Below are positions 55,537-64,000 of a stretch of DNA of 64,000 bases, one piece after another (the first letter of the stretch is position 1; each line of letters starts with the position of its first letter). Source of the stretch: Peribolospora baueri (taxonomy: Eukaryota; Basidiomycota; Peribolosporomycetes; Peribolosporales; Peribolosporaceae); contig JAMDHS010000058.1 in the NCBI GenBank assembly GCA_029717555.1, positions 80,851 to 144,850 of the forward strand, written 5' to 3'. Made by a program: the position numbers and the translations under genes. Under the pieces are notes generated by a model. It worked only from the letters and a program-made list of their open reading frames with translations. It was not told where the DNA came from and searched no databases.

Positions 55537-57027
55537 TCACCATATCTCCCGGTCGAGCGCCTTGCGAGCCGCGCCGTCGTAGAGGTCGAGCATCTGCCGT
55601 GCGGGCACGCAGTGGGGTGGGGGGTCGTCAGCGCCGCACAGTGTCGGTCGAAGAAGAAAACAAAAAGGAAAAAAGAAAACGTTGTCCACTCACCCTCACC
55701 ACCCAACCCCCGATTCCCTTCTCCTCGCCGCCCACAGCCCTCCAGCCCGCTCTGCCTCCCGCCTTCTCCACCCCCCATACACGCTTCACTTCCTCCACCT
55801 CCGTTGTCGTACAAGCAACGGCGGCTTGCATCATGAACCTCGCGAACACGGCGTAGTCGACGAAACCCGGGGCGGAGCGCGAAGCGAGGAAGAGCGGAGG
55901 AGAGCGACCGCCGAGTCCGAGTCCAAGTCCAGGTTGCTCCCCACCCTCGACCGGCTCGAGCACGGCCGCCATAGGCAGCAGAGACGCGCGCGCCTCCCTG
56001 ACCGCCCTCTCCCGGTCCAGTGCGTTCACCTCGGCCCATGCGTTCGGCCGGCCGAGCTTCGAGTCGGAAGTGAAGTCGGAAGTGAAGTAGGCCCTGCTTG
56101 CGGGCAGCATGTTGCGCGCGATGGCGTGGGCGCTCAGTTCGAACAGAGGCGTCCAGCCCGACGCCAAGTACATGCCTGAGGAGAGCGAAGGCGAAGAGAC
56201 ACGGAGAGAGACGAGAGCGAGAGCGAGCGGCTCGGATGAGGGGGGAGCAACACACGCCGAAGACGCAAAAAAGAAAGAAAACTCATCCACCGACCCATCT
56301 CGATGATCTTCGCCAAACGGTGCGCCGTCTCGAACGCCGCCCCATCCACCCGTACGGCTTCTTCACCGGCGGCAGAAGGGGCGAAGAGCGATGGTCCGGA
56401 GGTTGGGTACGTCGCTTCGAGCCACCTGAACAGGATCGCATCGCAAAGCACGAGAGGGGAAAGAAAGCGAAATCGACCACCCCGTCGGTCAGTGACAAGG
56501 CGCCGCCCCGTAAAGCTCCTCCCTCGCACCCACTCAGCAATGCGGAAAGAGTCGTGAATGAGTGTGCCGTCAGGCAGCTCCACAAACGGCACTGCACCCC
56601 CGCCCGCACGAAAAAGGGTAGGCAGGGAGGGTGCGACGTGAGCGGCGAGCCTTGGACGAACAAAGAAAAGAAAGCGAAGCACAAGGAGACGCACCCAAAG
56701 GCCTCTCCATGCCCGTCTTCTCCCTCATCTCCTGCTTCCTCAGCTCGTCCACCTCCAGCTCGACGACGATGTGCGGCACGCGCTTGTGCAGGAGCGACAG
56801 CCTCGCTTTCTGTTTCGTCAGGCGCAACCCAGGGGCGAAGCGAAGCGGCTGACGGTCAGTGAAGCCGATGTGCGCCGACCGCACTCTAGCTAGCTCACCC
56901 AGGTGTTGGGCGGCAACAGCGGCCCGTCGGGACGGGTGACGAGGTCGTAGAGGATGAGCGGGCCGCCGGCGCCGGCGCCGGAGCCGGAGCGGACGGTCTC
57001 GGTCTCGGTCTCGGTCTCTGCTGTCAT
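55537..57027 (-). CDS. Glutathione S-transferase-like protein (fungal etherase-type group)
   Basis: Starts MTAETETETETVRSG at 57027; a Ser/Gly/Ala linker leads to GGPLILYDLVTRPDG and LLPPNTW. Exon 2 continues PLRFAPGLRLTKQKARLSLL and HKRVPHIVVELEVDELRKQE. The next exon gives VPFVELPDGTLIHDSFRIAE, the conserved Pro-containing beta3 and S-x-x-IA glutathione-site helix of the GST N-domain. Then LEATYPTSGPSLFAP and a helical C-domain with GWTPLFELSAHAIARNML and APGFVDYAVFARFMMQAAVA follow. The last exon encodes MLDLYDGAARKALDREIW, ending at 55537. It resembles basidiomycete etherase-like (FuA/LigE-like) GSTs, which act in detoxification of aromatic compounds; that subgroup is a family-style inference. 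No catalytic residue can be fixed with certainty. Confidence 0.78.
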
Positions 57028-57332
57028 TGCGTCGGGCGGGGGGGGTGGTGGTGGGTGGTGGAGGGAAGGGGTAAGGAGAGGCGACGCGACGCGAGACGGT
57101 CGCTCGCTCGCTCGTCGGGTACGCTGATAACGGGTCCCAGCCGGGCGAATGAGTCACGCAGTCCACTCGTCCGTTGTCGACGGCGATGCAAGCACTGCCA
57201 CTCGTCAGCTTTTAAGACGGACCCAACTTTTTAAAAAGCCTCTCGATGCGTTGAAAGAAAGGTGGAAGGACGATCGCGCCGAGCTTCCCGACGATTGCTG
57301 GCTTGCAAATCAGATACACGAGGGAAGAAAGA

Positions 57333-58696
57333 TCACTCTCGCTCCTCTTCTTCGTCCCGGCCTTCCACATCTTCCTCTCTTCGACCCTCGCCGCCTTCTT
57401 CCTCCTCGCTCTCCACCTCCTCATCTCCCTCTCCGTCACCTTCCTCCTCCTGTTCCTCCTGTCCATCTTGTTCCTCCGCCTCCGCGCCGCCCTCCTCGGC
57501 CTCCTCCTCCTCCTCAGCGTCCACCTCCATCGCCAACTCGTCAACCTCCTCCGCGGACACCCCACCGCTCGCCGGCGGCTTCCCCTTGTCCTTGTCCTTG
57601 CCCGCCGCTAACCCCTTCCCAGCCCCACCACCCTTGCCCCTCCCCTTGCCCGTCGTCTTGCCCACCGGCGCGTCCGCTGTGGACGCCGCAGACAGTCGAC
57701 TTCGCTTGGCCTTGTTCAAGGCTCGATAGGCTGTAGCCGCCGGTCGGCCGGTCGGTCGGAGACGAGACGAGGAGCGTCAGGGGGGAAAACCAAAGAAAAG
57801 AAACGGCCATCCCGCTGCACGCAACATCTCCCACCCACCTTCCAACTCTTTCTTCAGCTCTTCCCTCATCCCGTCCCCCAATCCAGCCATGCGCACCGCC
57901 ACCAACACGTCTTCCGCTGCGATCGTCTTGCGCGACTTGGCCGTCGCGTTGTCTTGTGCGCTGGAGAGGAAGAACAAGCCGAGCGGGAGTGGGCCGAAAA
58001 AGACAGAGGGACAAAAGCGACGAGACTCGTATTGAGCGACGTCTCGATCAAGTCCCAAGCCGTCGCAAGCGCAATGGCAGAAGCGCAAAAAGAAAGACTC
58101 ACGTCGCAGCTGATCAGGTGACACAAAGGGCAGAGGGATCCGTCAATCATCACACACTTGTAGCAGAGACGGAGGGGGAAAAAAGAAGGCTCTCACCGAG
58201 GTAATTGATGAACACGGTGGAAGCCTTGGTGAGAGCAAGAATGACCTCCTTCTGGAGCTTGACGTTGTCCGGAAGCTACACGACCCGGCGAAGGGGTGTG
58301 GCGTCAGCGCGGCGACAAGAGGATCATGAGAAAGAGAAGGCGAATGAACATCGGCTCCACGCCGTGATCCACGCAGGCTCTCGACTCTTCGAGTCCTAGT
58401 CCAACTCCATCCGCCCGTCCGCCCGCCCGCAAAGTCTGATCGCTCACCTCGCCCTTGACGAGCCTCGTCAACACTGTCCTCGGCACCTCAAACGCCTCAA
58501 TGCCCTGGTTCTCCCTCGCAGCCTCCTGCGCGGCCTGCTTCCGCGTCGGAGCCTGTGCCGCCTCCACCGCGTCTCCGTCATAGCCTACCGGCGCCGCACC
58601 AGCGCCGGCATCGGGGGTCGGCGGGTTACGCGCCGCGGCGGCGGCCGAGGCTCGGGATGGCGGGGGAGAGAGGGAGGGGGAGATGGAGTCAGCCAT
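57333..58696 (-). CDS. DPB4: DNA polymerase epsilon histone-fold subunit (Dpb4/POLE3)
   Basis: Dpb4 pairs with another histone-fold subunit in DNA polymerase epsilon and in ISW2/CHRAC remodellers. Start MADSISPSLSPPPSRAS at 58696. Exon 1 enters the fold with FEVPRTVLTRLVKGE. The next exon gives LPDNVKLQKEVILALTKAST and VFINYL. A 7-nt exon (58103-58109) then supplies the middle of AATAQ, joining QDNATAKSRKTIAAEDVLVA and GLGDGMREELKKELE. The last exon reads AYRALNKAKRSRLSAAST and runs into a Lys/Gly linker and a very acidic tail ending EEEERE at 57333, which is typical of POLE3/Dpb4. Without the microexon the histone-fold helix 2 cannot be joined in frame. The acidic tail is longer than average. 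Confidence 0.9.
58103..58109 (-). other. DPB4: 7-nt microexon of DPB4
   Basis: The exon CTGCGAC is bounded by an acceptor GATCAG and a donor GTGAGTC on the minus strand. It completes codons split as G|CT and AC|C, giving Ala-Ala-Thr-Ala in the place where the family has AATA. Confidence 0.8.
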
Positions 58697-59399
58697 GTAG
58701 CGCGTTGGTCGCTTGGAGGAAGCGTAGAGGGACGGGAAAGGAAAAAAAAAACACTCGGGGAGAAGGAGACGGCGACGGATAGGGACGAGGACGAGGAGGA
58801 CGATGGAGGAAGGACGCGAGGTGAGGACGCTTACGTAATGTGGACGCGGCGCGCAAGTAGCGTGCTTTGGACGCTCTCTCTAGCAAAGACGATCGAAGGT
58901 GACGTCCGAAGATGTGACCAGCAAGCGTTCCTTCTCCGCCCCCTTTTCAAACAGAAATAAACTTGGAACTGGTTTTTGCTTCATGGAGAGACGGTGTGCA
59001 CTCCCAGAAGGACGACGGAAGATGGATCACGTGCGCAGCCCGCACAGAACCTGCTCTCGCATGCTTACTTGGACTCCGCTCGTGAGGAAGAGTCGCTTGC
59101 GCGCTCTTCTGTCTACTTTTTTATACCTGTGTAGCTAATTTGCCATCACTTCTCCCCAGTTCTGCGCCCGCGCCGTAACCGGCACCATAGCCCTGGGCGC
59201 CCGCCGCCGCGGCGGAGTTGATCGGCGCTGGGCAGGAGCGAGCACCTTGCTGCGGCAGCCTCGCGGGGCGCGGACGAACCACGCCAAAGTGTGCAATTTG
59301 TCCCATTTCCTCTCCGTGACCACCAGCTCCGTTCGCATCGGCATCTCACCGTCACAGCAGCGACAACTGAAACGCACATACACTTCCTTCCTGCATGCC
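58697..59399. promoter_or_regulatory. Divergent promoter region, DPB4/aldo-keto reductase
   Basis: These 703 bases separate the DPB4 start (minus) and the AKR start (plus). No additional gene is supported. Open frames here are short and without motifs. Confidence 0.4.
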
Positions 59400-60911
59400 A
59401 TGTCCGTCCTCACCATCTCCTCGACCGTCAAGCTCAACTCGGGTGAGGGAGCCATCTGTTCAACCGCACACCGGCGGGCCGGCCCGGCCTCCAAGCCATG
59501 CGCATTCTTCTCAGCCTTCCCACTCTCCCTCCAGGCCACTCCATGCCCCTCCTCGGCCTTGGCGTCTACCGCACCAGCGGAAGCGTCATAAGTGAGGTTG
59601 TCCACACCGCTCTCAAGGCGGGCTATCGCCACTTTGACAGTGCTCAGATGTACCAGAGTGAGTGCCCAGCTCCTGCGTTTATTGTCCTGTCCGACTTCGA
59701 AGTCCATGGCGAGCGTACGAGACGCAGACTACGGAGCCCTCTCGTGTATTCTCCGTCTCCTCTTTTGATGGCCGCTCCCATCTGACAGATGAAGCCGAGC
59801 TTGGCGACGCGATACGTGCGTCCGGTCAGACGCTCGGCATCCCGCGCTCCCAGGTGTTCGCCACCTCCAAGACTATGGCCAGCGACGCGGAGTCCGCCGT
59901 AGAGCAGAGTCTTGCCGCGAGCAACCTCGACTAGTGAGTTGGCTGACGGCTTGTCTTCTCCTTTCGACCATCCTTCTCTTCCGCTAGATCTCTGATTTCT
60001 TTCCTTCTGCCCTCCTCGACCCACGCAGCTGGGATCTCTACCTTATCCATTCTCCCTCCGGGGGACCAGAGCACAGAGAGCGGGCATGGAGGGGCCTGGA
60101 GAAGAAGATGAAAGAAGGGAAAGTGAAGAGCATCGGCGTCAGCAATTAGTGCGTCTCCCTTCCCATCCGCATGCCTAGGTGGACACTCCCACCAGCTAAT
60201 CGCGCACTTCTCCCATCCCTTCCCTCCCTCTAATCTCAATCTCACACATGACCAGCGGCGTCCGCCACCTGGAAGAGATTCGCCAGAATGGTCTCACCAT
60301 GCCTGCGGTGAACCAGATCGAGCTGCACCCTTGGCTGCAACAGAGGGACATTGTGGATTATTGCAGGAAGAACGGCATCGTCGTGCAAGTGAGTGAGCGA
60401 GCGGGGCCGAGTGGGACTCGGTATGGGACATTCGCGTCCGACTGGACGAGAGAAGCTCAGACTGGTCGGATCGTCGCTCACATGTTCGGTTCGGTCGTCG
60501 TCGTGGGGGGCGCTACACGCCCGGACAGGCGTATTGTCCGCTCGTGCGAGGGACGAAAGCGAACGACCGGACGCTGATCAAGATTGCTCAGAAGGTGGGT
60601 TCGAACGAACGAGGCCGATCTGCATACGCCGGCAGTTCCCCAGGTCGGACTACTCGGCTCGGGACTCATGCGGCAAGGGCAAGAGCAAGGGCATTCACGC
60701 ATTCCTCTTCCTCCGACGCCAGCGCGACGTATCCTGGGCCCAAGTCCTGATCCGATGGAGCCTCCAAAACGGCTTCGTCTCCCTCCCCAAATCCGACAAG
60801 CCGCACCGCGTCGAGTCCAACGCCGACGTCTACGCCTGGAGCTTGGACGAGGAGGAGATGAGGGAACTAAACGCGCTGGATCAAGGACCGGCGGCGACGG
60901 TCAGTTGGTGA
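59400..60911 (+). CDS. Aldo-keto reductase
   Basis: NADPH-dependent carbonyl reductase with the AKR TIM barrel. Start MSVLTISSTVKLNSG at 59400 splices to HSMPLLGLGVYRTSGSVI and AGYRHFDSAQMYQ, holding the catalytic Asp and Tyr. Next come AIRASGQTLGIPRSQVFATS with catalytic Lys in ATSKTM, and YWDLYLIHSPSGGP with the catalytic His. GKVKSIGVSNY, MPAVNQIELHPWLQQRDIVD, NGIVVQ spliced to AYCPLVRGTKANDRTLI, and SWAQVLIRWSLQNGFVSLPK follow, then the SDKPHRVESN cofactor-binding segment and SLDEEEMRELNALDQG. It ends VSW with a TGA at 60909-60911; that TGA overlaps a GTGAG donor, so a short extra exon cannot be excluded. All four catalytic residues are present. Substrate is unknown. Confidence 0.92.
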
Positions 60912-61399
60912 GTCGGAAACGCGCGCGGTGGCCAACGACGGTCGTTTGCGGAGCCGTCGGACGGGTCTTGAAAGCGTCCTCTCTTCTTTTTTTTCGTGTG
61001 GGCGGATCCGTCCGTTGTAATCGTTTCGTCGTAAGGAAAGGACGCTCTCTAGTCGACGCCGCCTAGCGGTGTCACGCAACGTTCGCCGCTACGAACGAAC
61101 GAACGAGCGAACGAACGAGCTCGGACCGGGACGACATGTATTCGCGGGCCCGTCGGGTTTGGGCAAACGGGGCCGTCATGTCATGTACGATGGAAAAAGA
61201 AGGAGAGGACGAAATACAGACGAGGGGGAACGAAATTCGGGTCAGTTCGTTCGCATTCATCGGACGCGTGGGTAGTGGGTATGAATGAGTCGAAGCGAGG
61301 ACGGCCGTGTCCACCTCCTTTCCTTACGACGGAACGATTACAACGGACGGATCCGCCACCCACGCTCGTCTAAGCGAGCGTTCATCACGTCAAGGCGAT
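60912..61399. other. Convergent intergenic region with a long inverted repeat
   Basis: No gene is seen. The region holds the two arms of a 42-bp inverted repeat and an ACGA-rich simple repeat between them (about 61095-61120). Confidence 0.6.
61001..61357. repeat. 42-bp inverted repeat, 273-bp spacer
   Basis: The left arm 61001-61042 and right arm 61316-61357 are reverse complements with one mismatch in 42. Each arm contains GGATCCGT/ACGGATCC and CGTAAGGAAAGGA or its complement. It lies between the convergent 3' ends of the AKR and amidase genes. Confidence 0.9.
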
Positions 61400-61543
61400 C
61401 TAGCCTTTCAAAGCAGGCTCGACGACTTCGAGCGCCGCCATGAGCCGCTCATCCTCGAACCGGGGCGCGACGAGCTGCAAGCTGACGGGCGCGTTGTCGT
61501 ATACCGCTCGGTAGGGCTCGTCTGTGCGTCATGGGCGCGCCAA

Positions 61544-61612
<69 letters not shown>

Positions 61613-62498
61613 GCGGCGGCGGCGAAGGACGGGCGGGACACGACTCACAATCATTTTGCACTTGCTCATCGAACGCGCTCCACGGACGCCTCTCGGCCTC
61701 CTTGTCTCCGGCCGCGGCCAGACCGGCCGGAAAGGAGGCCATCGTTTGCTCTTCTTCCTCTTCCTCCCACCTAGCGTCCGCGACAGCGTGAGCGGTCCTG
61801 CCGGTGGGAAAGACGGCGGCGGGCCAGTCGACGAGGTTCCAAAAGGCGGTGTAGGCCCAGTAGCGGGCGCGGTCGCGTCGGGACGCTGGGACGGGTTGGA
61901 CGGGAGTGAGAAGGACGTCAAGGGGGGAAGCGGGGGCGGGATTGGCGGTCGCGTTGGAGGGGCTGACGTCGAGATGATGAAAGTGGGCGTGGAAAGCGTG
62001 GCGAAAATCTTCTCTGCGAGCGTACAGCTAACATCGAAGAAAGAGGGACGACGGGGAGGGGACGTGGATAAAAGCCGGGCGGGGAGGGAACGACATGGAC
62101 GCGTGCGCACGCACCTGCCAGGTTTCCTCAGCCGTGTGGTCCTTGACGGGAGGGCCGAGGACCCAGTCTGTCAACGGCTGGAGCGGCTCGCCTCCGTCTG
62201 CGACGATTTGACAGATGCGCCTGCCGCCGTCGAGGAAGAGAGCTCGCGCTGGCCGCAAAACACGGATGTGGGGATGGATGGGGGTGACGATGTGCGTCGA
62301 AAACAGGAACAAAGCCACCACCACGAGATCGTAGCCTTCCGCGCACCCCCAAGGCTCGTAGACGTCCAACGTGAGCGGGCCTGCCCTCGTCTCTCCACTT
62401 TGTCGCCATCGTCGCGAGTTTGGCCACCACTTCCACCATGGCTCTGCGCACGGGCGTGGTGGGGCGCACGACGCCGTCATACCACATGACTCCGAGCT
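61400..62498 (-). pseudogene. Amidase-signature protein, C-terminal half (minus strand)
   Basis: Minus-strand exons read in order as the second half of an amidase-signature hydrolase. They give ELGVMWYDGVVRPTTPVRRA, AMVEVVAKLATMATKWRDEG, LDVYEPWGCAEGYDLV, FLDGGRRICQIVADGGEPLQ, and PLDVLLTPVQPVPASRRDRA with YWAYTAFWNLVDWPAAVFPT. After the last intron comes APVSLQLVAPRFEDERLMAA, ending KG with TAG at 61400-61402. All of it is open and well conserved. The 5' side stops abruptly at a GAGCTC at 62494-62499, where the coding strand switches. The last intron contains a 68-nt homopolymer. Read with the parts to the right, this is the 3' end of one gene spanning to about 63.8 kb. Confidence 0.85.
61544..61611. 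repeat. 68-nt G homopolymer in the last amidase intron
   Basis: Sixty-eight uninterrupted G on the plus strand (C on the amidase coding strand), inside the intron between EQVQND and EPYRAVYDNAPVS. Confidence 0.95.
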
Positions 62499-63415
62499 CC
62501 ATGAGTTGCCCGTCAGCGTCAAAGTGAGCGGGCGGGCGAGCGGGCGTTCCTCCCTCCTTCCTTGCCCTTCTTCCCTACTAACCCACGCAGGACCAGTTTG
62601 CTGTCAAGGGCCACGACGCCGCTTGCGGCTTGCTCTCCTGGGCGGGCCAAAAGGTGGCCCACCACGACGCCCACCTGGTCCAGATCTTGCGCGACGAGGG
62701 CGCCGTTCTCTATTGCAAGACCACTTGTGCGTCCCTTCCTTCCCGTCGTCGTCGTCGTCGCAATCTTGCCCATTTCCCTCGATCTTACGAGTGGACGAGA
62801 GTTTGCTACAGTGCCCCAATCGATCATGCACCTCGAGACCGTCTCCTTCCTCGGACGCACCCTCAACCCGCACAACGTCGCCTTGAGCGCAGGAGGAAGC
62901 TCCGGCGGCGAGGGCGCGCTGGTCGCCATGGGCGGCAGTCCCCTCGGCGTCGGCACCGACATCGGTGAGTTGACTGACTTGCTCTCCATCGTCTCGTCCG
63001 TCTCGTTCATCCCCCGTTTCGCTCCCTCGCACGCCTCCATGCTCCATAGGCCGTTGGCGGCCGCCGGTTGGCGGATGGAACCGCCTGGTGATTTGGAAAG
63101 CAGCGGTCATTTCGAAAGCAATTCAAACCGACGAGCACGCGAATGCCCTTGAGAGGCCTTCACAAGACCATGCCCGGCGCCGACGGCATCCTGAGCACCG
63201 CGGGTCCGCTTGCGCGAAGGTGCGTTACCCGATCCCCAGTCCTTCCGTCCCCCGCCATACAATCCATAAATCAATCCATCCAGCACCTCGTCCTGTCCGT
63301 CGCATCACCAAGTCGTCGCGACCTGCTCTTATTCATCACCACCGTCCTACAACACTCTCCGCTACCCTCCTCTGTCGATCCCGCCCTCGTCTCCCTCTCC
63401 TGGCGACCCTTCCCT
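62497..63415 (+). pseudogene. Amidase middle exons, inverted relative to the rest of the gene
   Basis: On the plus strand five exons carry the amidase middle. They are 62497-62523 (LHELPVSVK, catalytic Lys), 62591-62726 ([20 protein letters not shown] to AVLYCKTT), and 62812-62964 ([35 protein letters not shown] with the cis-Ser, GVGTDIG). Two more follow: 63122-63219 ([32 protein letters not shown]) and 63313-63415 (SRRDLLLFITTVLQHSPLPS, VSLSWRPFP). Splice sites between them are normal and phases match, except that the exon after GTDIG is missing from this strand and lies on minus. In gene order this block belongs between the minus-strand parts on either side. Confidence 0.88.
63041..63084 (-). 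pseudogene. Amidase nucleophile-serine exon, flipped inside the inverted block
   Basis: This 44-nt exon on the minus strand follows a CAG acceptor (63085-63087). With the split Gly codon of GTDIG it reads [15 protein letters not shown], exactly the missing piece between GTDIG and FKPTSTR of the plus-strand exons. Its Ser in GGSIR is the amidase-signature nucleophile. If 63041-63121 is turned round, both the splice acceptor and the WS-FKPTS junction fall in frame. Confidence 0.85.
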
Positions 63416-63421
63416 TCTTAC

Positions 63422-63782
63422 CCCGCGCCAGCACCGACCCCGTCTCGAGAACTTCCGACAGTGTTTCCGGTGCGTCGGAGATGGTCGCCAACTCGGCAGC
63501 CCTCTCCAATGCTTCCTCTCCGAACCACGCAGCGAGGCAGCCGGTGAGCTGGTGCGGGCCAGCTATTCCCAGCATTAACAATGACTAGCCGTAGTTTAGC
63601 GTGTTTTACTGCAGCGCAGCGCGGCCAAGGAAGGCGCGGGTGAGGTCGACGCTGGAGACGGCTCCCGACCGCAAGCGGTCCAGCAGGTCCGTCGCGTCGG
63701 CCTTGGCGGGGTCAGTGAGCCCCCAGTAGGCGGCGTCCAGTCGGTCGCGCACGTCGCCGCGGCACCCGAGGCGCTCCAGCAT
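63422..63782 (-). pseudogene. Amidase N-terminal part (minus strand)
   Basis: From an ATG at 63782 the minus strand reads MLERLGCRGDVRDRLDAAYW, GLTDPAKADATDLLDRLRSG and VDLTRAFLGRAAL, typical N-terminal helices of amidases. After a short AT-rich intron-like stretch (about 63576-63609) it reads HQLTGCLAAWFGEEALERAA and SEVLETGSVLARG to about 63422, which leads naturally to LHELPVSVK of the inverted block. The two pieces are out of phase by one base with the only donor and acceptor I see, so either a splice site is missed or the copy has a frameshift. Upstream sequence in frame (PTNALSSSPTCPPT) suggests the true start may be further right. Confidence 0.75.
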
Positions 63783-64000
63783 GGACGACCCGGGGCGGGC
63801 GTGCGTCTTGCGGGCAGGGGAGGGCGTCGCGAGGTTGGACGAGGTGGGCGGGCACGTCGGCGAGGACGAGAGAGCGTTAGTAGGCCGCCCTCCCTTGCCA
63901 GGGCGCCGCCGAGTCGGGAGGCGTTGGTGGGGCCGGAGGGGGCATCGAAGGGGGTCTGTGTGCGAGTGCGACGAAACCGGAACGTCGACAATGAAAAAAA

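Noticed and set aside
57149-57736. Plus-strand Pro/Arg/Ser-rich frames opposite the DPB4 tail
   Set aside because: Shadow of the acidic Glu-rich tail read in reverse.
61524-62489. Plus-strand open frame starting with a polyglycine run
   Set aside because: Created by the G68 tract and antisense amidase exons.
62497-63782. Two separate head-to-head amidase genes instead of one rearranged gene
   Set aside because: Each segment of the amidase fold occurs only once across both strands, and the pieces complement each other exactly.

Overview
The window is nuclear DNA of a GC-rich, intron-dense fungus, most likely a basidiomycete and possibly a Pucciniomycotina yeast; the lineage is a judgement from gene structure and protein style. 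Most genes have several introns of roughly 50-130 nt with GTGAG/GTAAG donors, and GPI13 and a WHI3/scw1-like gene are the long intronless exceptions. Coding was read by following conserved family motifs across exons, so exact splice sites are secure only where stated.

Layout. 1-13 kb: GH92 alpha-mannosidase (3' end outside the window), DSBA/thioredoxin-fold protein, mitochondrial recombination protein MGM101, divergently transcribed ribosome factor RPF1, and a PRISE-type reductase. 13-28 kb: a large unrecognised single-pass membrane protein, a mitochondrial UbiB/ADCK-type kinase-like protein (MCP2/ADCK1 group), and a long polyQ RRM protein of the Whi3/Scw1 group. 28-41 kb: an intron-containing tRNA-Glu(CUC), a probable nucleolar NOL11/Utp8-like protein, cytosolic Phe-tRNA synthetase beta chain, a small COX7-type cytochrome oxidase subunit, and GPI13. 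41-52 kb: one very large ATR/Mec1/Rad3 checkpoint kinase gene. 52-61 kb: linker histone H1, a GST-like protein, DNA polymerase epsilon histone-fold subunit DPB4, and an aldo-keto reductase. 61-64 kb: an amidase-signature gene whose exons lie on alternating strands.

The genes are mostly housekeeping and do not form a metabolic cluster. Themes are mitochondrial upkeep (MGM101, MCP2-like, COX7), ribosome biogenesis and translation (RPF1, NOL11-like, FRS1, tRNA), genome replication and checkpoint (ATR, DPB4, histone H1) and the secretory pathway or cell surface (GH92, GPI13, the membrane protein). Several pairs share short divergent promoters: MGM101/RPF1, NOL11-like/FRS1, COX7/GPI13 and DPB4/AKR.

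The most unusual region is the amidase locus at 61.4-63.8 kb. Its N- and C-terminal parts read on the minus strand, about 0.92 kb of the middle reads on the plus strand, and inside that block a single 44-nt exon carrying the catalytic nucleophile serine is flipped back to minus. Two nested inversions explain the pattern. Close by are a 68-nt G homopolymer in the last amidase intron and a 42-bp near-perfect inverted repeat downstream. Whether this is a real rearrangement or an assembly error cannot be told from the sequence. A second notable feature is a 7-nt microexon that is needed to join the DPB4 histone fold.
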